A DNA stretch of 64,000 nt, from the NCBI GenBank assembly GCA_963674895.2, contig CAXXCY010000003.1, positions 1,984,001-2,048,000 of the forward strand, written 5' to 3'. A program made the translations under genes and the position numbers. Shown here piece after piece: positions 59,647 to 64,000 of the stretch (the stretch's first letter is position 1; every line of letters begins with the position of its first letter). A model generated the notes under the pieces. That model was not told the DNA's origin. It saw only the letters and a list, made by a program, of their open reading frames with translations, and made no database searches. Source of the DNA: CAXXOK01 sp963674895. Lineage in GTDB: Bacteria; Bacillota; Clostridia; Christensenellales; Aristaeellaceae.

Positions 59647-60669
59647 CTATCTCTGCACCCTACCGGAGGCGTTGCCTTTGGCCAGCGCCAGCACTTCGCT
59701 TTCCGTCGCGTGGTTGAAGTCCTGCTCGATGGTCTGTTTCAGGCAGCTCGCCGCCACGGCGAAATCGATCACCGCCTGGGGTTCAAAGCCGCTGATCATG
59801 GCGTGGATCAGCCCGCCGCCGAAGCTGTCGCCCCCGCCCACGCGGTCCACGATATGGATGCGGTAGGTTTGCGAAAAATACGCCTTCCCCTCCTGGTACA
59901 GCATGCCCGCCCAGTCGTTGTCGCTGGCGGAAATGCTGCCGCGCAGCGTGACGGCGACGGCGTCGAAACCAAAGCGCTGCCGCAGCTGCTTGGCCACGTC
60001 TATATACCCTTCGTGGTCAAGCTTTCCGCTGTGCACGTCGGTATTCGCGGCGCGGATGCCGAATACGTCCGCGGCGTCCTCTTCGTTGGCAATACACACG
60101 TTCACATAGGGCATGAGTTTGGCCATCACTTCGCCGGCTTTCTCGCGCGTCCACAGCTTGCCGCGGTAGTTCAAATCGCAGGAGGTCTTGATCCCCTTGT
60201 CCCGGCAGGCTTTCAGCGCGTCCAGGCAGATTTCCGGCAGCTCTCCGCCCAGCGCGGGCGTGATCCCCGTAAAATGGAACCAGTCCGCGCCGGACAGGAT
60301 AGCGGCCCAGTCAAAATCATCCCGGGTTGCCAGCGCGATGGACGATCCCGCCCGGTCATAGATTACCTTGCTCCCGCGCTGGGACGCGCCTTTTTCCACG
60401 AAATAGATGCCCAGCCGCGGCCCGCCGCGCACGATATCGCCCGTGTTCACGCCGTACTTGCGCAGGGCGTTGACCGCGCACTGCCCGATATCGGTCGCGG
60501 GCACTTTGGTCACGAAACGCGCGTCCTGACCGTAATTGGCGAGCGATACGGCCACGTTAGCCTCGCCGCCCGCGTAGCTGGCCTCGAAGCCTTCCGCCTG
60601 CACAAACCGCAGATAGGCGCCGGGGTTCAGCCGCATCATAATTTCCCCGAAGGTAACGATTTTCGCCAT
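59647..60669 (-). CDS. kdgK: 2-keto-3-deoxygluconate kinase (PfkB family)
   Basis: A 340-residue sugar kinase that phosphorylates 2-keto-3-deoxygluconate to KDPG. It starts with AKIVTFGEIMMRLNPG as in KdgK, has the sugar-site phrase YAGGEANVAVSLANYG, and the catalytic anion-hole motif DRVGGGDSFGGGLIHAM. It lies 11 bases after the KDPG aldolase gene and is the last gene of the operon. With the aldolase and the dehydratase upstream it completes an Entner-Doudoroff-type route from an aldonate to pyruvate and glyceraldehyde 3-phosphate. Confidence 0.92.
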   Translation of the reverse strand: MAKIVTFGEIMMRLNPGAYLRFVQAEGFEASYAGGEANVAVSLANYGQDARFVTKVPATDIGQCAVNALRKYGVNTGDIVRGGPRLGIYFVEKGASQRGSKVIYDRAGSSIALATRDDFDWAAILSGADWFHFTGITPALGGELPEICLDALKACRDKGIKTSCDLNYRGKLWTREKAGEVMAKLMPYVNVCIANEEDAADVFGIRAANTDVHSGKLDHEGYIDVAKQLRQRFGFDAVAVTLRGSISASDNDWAGMLYQEGKAYFSQTYRIHIVDRVGGGDSFGGGLIHAMISGFEPQAVIDFAVAASCLKQTIEQDFNHATESEVLALAKGNASGRVQR

Positions 60670-60680
60670 GGGAGCTCCTC

Positions 60681-61325
60681 CTAACGGGACAGGTTTTGTA
60701 CGAATACCTTGGCGAGCTCCGTGATTTTCTCAAACTCGCCGGCTTCAATCCATTGTTTGTTCACCAGGCTGCCGCCCACGCCCACGCCCACGCAGCCCGC
60801 TTTCAGGAACGCGCCGCAGTTATCCGCGTCGATGCCGCCGACCGCCAGCAGCGGAATGTGCGAAAGCGGCGCGCGTATCGCTTTGATGTATTCCGGCCCG
60901 AGGCTGCCCGCGGGAAACACCTTCACGGCGTCCGCGCCGGCCTTGTGCGCGGCCATGATCTCCGTGGGCGTGAGCGCGCCGGGAAGGGAAACGAGCCCGA
61001 GGCGCTTGGTTTCCCGGATCACTTCCTCATTCACGTCCGGGGAGATGATATACTGCGCGCCCGCGTCCGCGGCCATGTGCAGCTGCTGAAGCGTCAGCAC
61101 CGTGCCGGCGCCGGCCAGCACCTTCCCGGAGCGTTCTTTCGCAAGCGATTCGATGGCGCAGGCGGTATCCTTCCAGGTTTCCGGCCTGGCCTGCGCGAAC
61201 GTGACCTCGATCAACCGTATTCCGCCCAGAAACAACGCCTCGGCGAGCGCCTGTGTGGCTTGTGGCTCCAGACTGCGCACAATCGCGATGATCTTGTACT
61301 TTATGATAAAATCCATCGTCGTCAT
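60681..61325 (-). CDS. eda: KDPG/KHG aldolase
   Basis: A 214-residue class I aldolase that cleaves 2-keto-3-deoxy-6-phosphogluconate. Catalytic parts are visible: Glu in IRLIEVTF, GAGTVLTLQQ, the Schiff-base Lys in ADAVKVFPAGSLGPEYI, and the phosphate loop AVGGIDADN. AGGTG lies six bases before the ATG at 61325; a GTG further upstream falls inside this ribosome site. It is placed between the dehydratase and KDG kinase genes. Confidence 0.93.
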   Translation of the reverse strand: MTTMDFIIKYKIIAIVRSLEPQATQALAEALFLGGIRLIEVTFAQARPETWKDTACAIESLAKERSGKVLAGAGTVLTLQQLHMAADAGAQYIISPDVNEEVIRETKRLGLVSLPGALTPTEIMAAHKAGADAVKVFPAGSLGPEYIKAIRAPLSHIPLLAVGGIDADNCGAFLKAGCVGVGVGGSLVNKQWIEAGEFEKITELAKVFVQNLSR

Positions 61326-61345
61326 TGTCTTCACCTACGAATGTC

Positions 61346-63025
61346 TTACATATAATCCATATCACAGCCCTGATCCGCCTGTAAGGTATGATCGATAAAG
61401 TTTCGCACAAACCCTCTTTTAATATCCGGATGATCCTTGCCCGGATAATCCTTCAGGCGTTCCGCCATTTCCTCGTCGCTTATTTCCAGTTGAATCAAGT
61501 TCCGATCCGCATCAATCCGGATGATATCCCCATCCCGCACCGCGGCAAGCGGCCCCCCAACCGCGCTTTCCGGCGCGCAGTGCAGAATAACGGTTCCAAA
61601 TGCCCCACCGGACATGCGGCTGTCGGTGATGCGCACAAAATCTTTAATTCCCTGCTTGTACAGCTTCTGTGGAATCGGAAGATAGTTGCCGAACTCAGGC
61701 ATCCCGGGCGCGCCTTTCGGTCCATAGCCACGCAGGATGATGATTGTGTCGGCGGTCATATCGTTATTCTCATCAAGCAAGTATTTTTCGGCAGCCGCCA
61801 GGTCGTCAAATACCTTGGCGGGTCCGGAATGCTTCAGCAAATGCTCGCTGGCAGCGGAACGCTTGACGACGCATCCGTTGGGAGCCAGGTTCCCTTTCAG
61901 CACCGTTATACCACCGTAGGGAAGAATCGGATCGTCATTTGGCCGGATAACATCGCGGATAAACGCCGATTCCGCGTTTTCCAAATTCTCCCCGACCGTC
62001 TTCCCTGTTACGGTCAGGCATTCGCGGTTGAGCTTTGGCAGCAGCTCTTTCATTAACGCGCGTACGCCGCCGGCTATGCCAAACTCGCCGACGGAATACT
62101 TGCCATGCGGCTTTACGTTGACCAACAACGGCGTATCGTTGCTGATCCGGTCAAAATCCATCAAATCAAGCGCTATCCCGCCGCGCCTCGCAATCGCCAT
62201 CAGATGGATGAGCAAGTTGGTTGACCCGCCCGAAGCCATGATTACACGGATGGCGTTTTCTATGCTTTCCTTGGTGATGATATCGCGGGCTTTAATCCCC
62301 TTCCCGACAAGGTTCATAATCTCGCGGCCGGTCATCTCGGATATACGAAGCATTTCCGCGGATACGGCTATACAGGCGGCGCTGCCGGGCAGCGCGAGAC
62401 CCAGCGCCTCTGTTACGGCCTGGCAGGTATTGGCTGTTCCCATAATCGGGCATGCGCCTGCAGAACCATACAGGCAGCCCTCATGCCGGCTGACTTCTTC
62501 CAGGTCAATCTCGCCCATATTGTAGCGGGTCCACAGCTTGAAGCTGTCAGTGCCGCAGCAAAGCGGTTCCCCTTTGTAATATCCGGGCAGCATCGCGCCG
62601 CCGGGCAGAAAAATGGTAGACTTGTTTGCCGATACGGCGGCCATCAACTGTGCAGGTATGTTTTTATCGCACCCGCCGATCAGCACGACGCCATCAAACG
62701 GATGGCGTGCGATCAGCTCCTCGGTAGTCATCGAAAGCAAATTACGATAGATCAGGCTGGAGATATCAAAAAACACCTCGCAGATCGAAAGGGTATTGAC
62801 CTCAAGCGGAAATCCACCGGCAGCCCAAACGCCGCGCTTTACGGCCTCGGAAAGCTGGCGGAAGTGAACGTGCCCGGGATTGGTTTCCGCCCAGGTATTG
62901 ATAATCCCGATGATCGGTTTTTCAATATCCTTGTCCGTATATCCCATGCTCTTCAGCAGCGCGTTGCGCAGCAGCGCCTGCCGCGTGCCGCGTTTCTTCC
63001 AGGTTGCAGACTCGTTGTTTTTCAT
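61346..63025 (-). CDS. IlvD/Edd-family sugar-acid dehydratase
   Basis: A 559-residue iron-sulfur dehydratase. Cluster cysteines are in IGGCDKNIPAQLMA and GACPIMGTANTCQAV; SGGSTNLLIHLMAI and SRMSGGAFGTV are also conserved. The family includes dihydroxy-acid dehydratase (branched-chain amino acids), phosphogluconate dehydratase and aldonate dehydratases. With eda and kdgK directly downstream and a TctA-type transporter upstream, an aldonate dehydratase giving a 2-keto-3-deoxy-sugar acid is most likely. Its start overlaps the TctA stop by four bases. Confidence 0.9.
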   Translation of the reverse strand: MKNNESATWKKRGTRQALLRNALLKSMGYTDKDIEKPIIGIINTWAETNPGHVHFRQLSEAVKRGVWAAGGFPLEVNTLSICEVFFDISSLIYRNLLSMTTEELIARHPFDGVVLIGGCDKNIPAQLMAAVSANKSTIFLPGGAMLPGYYKGEPLCCGTDSFKLWTRYNMGEIDLEEVSRHEGCLYGSAGACPIMGTANTCQAVTEALGLALPGSAACIAVSAEMLRISEMTGREIMNLVGKGIKARDIITKESIENAIRVIMASGGSTNLLIHLMAIARRGGIALDLMDFDRISNDTPLLVNVKPHGKYSVGEFGIAGGVRALMKELLPKLNRECLTVTGKTVGENLENAESAFIRDVIRPNDDPILPYGGITVLKGNLAPNGCVVKRSAASEHLLKHSGPAKVFDDLAAAEKYLLDENNDMTADTIIILRGYGPKGAPGMPEFGNYLPIPQKLYKQGIKDFVRITDSRMSGGAFGTVILHCAPESAVGGPLAAVRDGDIIRIDADRNLIQLEISDEEMAERLKDYPGKDHPDIKRGFVRNFIDHTLQADQGCDMDYM

Positions 63026-64000
63026 GATTCCGTTATCTCCTTTTCCTCGTCATCGGCTGCAACCGCCTGCGGCGCTGCGTTTTTCGGCACACGATTGACT
63101 AACCGGGACAAAAACAGCATCGACAAAACCGCCAACACCAAAAACACACAAGACACGGGACGGGTAACAAACGGCAGCAGGCTTCCCCTGCTCAGCATCA
63201 GCGCGCGGCGAAGATTGATTTCGGCAATCGGCCCCAGCACAAATCCCAGGATAATTGGCGTCAGGGGAAAATCCAGTTTTTTCATTCCAAATCCAAGTAA
63301 TCCGAATACAAGAACCGTCCATGCGTCAAACACGCGGTTGTTCAACCCGATGGAGCCCACGACCGCCAGCACCAAAATGACGGGCAGCAAAATGTATTTA
63401 GGGATGGATAGCATACGCACAAATCCGCGAATGCCAAAATACTGCATGACAACCGTCAGAATATTGGCGATTATCAGCGCCGCAAAGATCGCATAGATAA
63501 AATCCCCGTTGGTTGTCATTAATTGAGGGCCCGGTTGCAGGCCATGCACCATCAGCGCGCCCAGTACAATGGCGGTAAAACCATCTCCGGGTATGCCCAA
63601 TGTTAGGAGCGGAATCAGTGCGCCGCCGACAGCCGCGTTATTGCTGGTTTCCGGCGCAACAATACCGCCGATATAGCCCGTGCCATATTTCTCCGGATGC
63701 TTCGAGGAAGCCTTGGCCGCGGTATACGCCAGCAGATTGCTGGTAATACCGCCGATCCCGGGAAGAATGCCAATGCCGGTACCGATTGCGGCCGAGCGCA
63801 GAAAATTCGTGAACTGTTCCTTGAACTCTTTCCAGGTAAATCCAAAGCCTTTGATTTTATAGCTGGATATCGTATGCTCCTTATCGTTGGCGCGGCTGGC
63901 TTTGATCAGCTCCGATACAGCATACAGGCCGATCAGCGCCGGCAGCAGTTTCAGGCCACCGTTCAATTCAGATATTCCCAGCGTCATTCGGGTCGCCCCA
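63022..64000 (-). CDS. tctA: TctA-family tripartite transporter large subunit (partial)
   Basis: The C-terminal 325 residues of a TctA-type transporter; the start lies beyond the window. Family marks: GIGTGILPGIGGITSNLLAY, GYIGGIVAPETSNNAAVGGALIPLLTLGIPG (in separate parts), and PLTPIILGFVLGPIAEINLRRAL near the end. TctA works with a binding protein TctC and a small subunit TctB to import carboxylates using an ion gradient. Its neighbours suggest an aldonate or other sugar acid as substrate here, not citrate. tctB and tctC are presumably outside the window. Confidence 0.92.
   Translation of the reverse strand, partial: GATRMTLGISELNGGLKLLPALIGLYAVSELIKASRANDKEHTISSYKIKGFGFTWKEFKEQFTNFLRSAAIGTGIGILPGIGGITSNLLAYTAAKASSKHPEKYGTGYIGGIVAPETSNNAAVGGALIPLLTLGIPGDGFTAIVLGALMVHGLQPGPQLMTTNGDFIYAIFAALIIANILTVVMQYFGIRGFVRMLSIPKYILLPVILVLAVVGSIGLNNRVFDAWTVLVFGLLGFGMKKLDFPLTPIILGFVLGPIAEINLRRALMLSRGSLLPFVTRPVSCVFLVLAVLSMLFLSRLVNRVPKNAAPQAVAADDEEKEITES

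Noticed and set aside
62483..63496. A plus-strand open frame of 337 codons
   Set aside because: It is antisense to the dehydratase and tctA, both with strong family motifs.

Overview
The window is a 64 kb piece of a chromosome from a bacterium that looks like an anaerobic Clostridia-type Firmicute. Reasons: very strong AGGAGG-type ribosome binding sites, many compact sugar-uptake operons each with its own LacI, IclR, TetR or AraC-type regulator, YesM/YesN-like two-component genes, a three-part GlpA-like/FAD/DUF1667 oxidoreductase, and Gram-positive-style lipoproteins. Most of the window is G+C rich; one two-gene island (about 7.69-9.83 kb) is strikingly A+T rich. I saw no rRNA, tRNA, insertion sequence or CRISPR array. 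Species-level assignment is not possible from this alone.

Layout. 0-3.2 kb: the end of a Tex-like S1 protein, a DEAD-box RNA helicase and a membrane-anchored alpha/beta hydrolase. 3.2-10.1 kb: a mosaic accessory stretch holding one intact yjbQ and two yjbQ fragments, with different cargo between them: a secreted GH-A type glycosidase, a nitronate monooxygenase/FabK-like flavoprotein, and an A+T-rich operon of a DUF6414-like protein plus a ClpB/ClpX-like AAA+ ATPase. Just downstream of that ATPase are two tandem 120-nt repeats that fold into the same elaborate RNA structure with compensatory changes. This combination is my best candidate for an undescribed system.

10.1-19.6 kb (minus strand): a rhamnose/AI-2 type sugar ABC transporter (ATPase, two permeases, binding protein) followed by a sensory operon (a sensory-rhodopsin-transducer-like protein, a YesM-like kinase, a YesN-like regulator and a lipoprotein binding protein). 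The last three are broken by about six frameshifts. 19.8-24.3 kb: a MalFG-type sugar ABC transporter with a divergent LacI regulator. 24.4-26.7 kb: a TetR-controlled ABC-2 exporter. 27-31.7 kb: an EAL phosphodiesterase, CDP-glucose synthesis genes (rfbF, rfbG) and an unrecognised F5/8-like protein.

31.8-41.8 kb: one long minus-strand operon carrying a DapA-family aldolase, a binding-protein ABC transporter, a LarA-like nickel racemase and a GlpA-like/FAD/DUF1667 oxidoreductase, with a divergent IclR regulator. It looks like a hydroxy-acid or sugar-acid pathway. 42.3-54.4 kb: an FGGY sugar kinase and an atypical class II aldolase, then a LacI-regulated ribose-type ABC transporter with a zinc dehydrogenase, a mannose-6-phosphate-isomerase-like protein and a DUF4432 epimerase-like protein. 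54.4-59.4 kb: poorly known genes, a secreted beta-propeller-like protein, a deoC remnant and a DUF4203 membrane protein. 59.6-64 kb: a sugar-acid operon (TctA-type transporter, IlvD/Edd-family dehydratase, KDPG aldolase, KDG kinase) forming an Entner-Doudoroff-like route to pyruvate and glyceraldehyde 3-phosphate.
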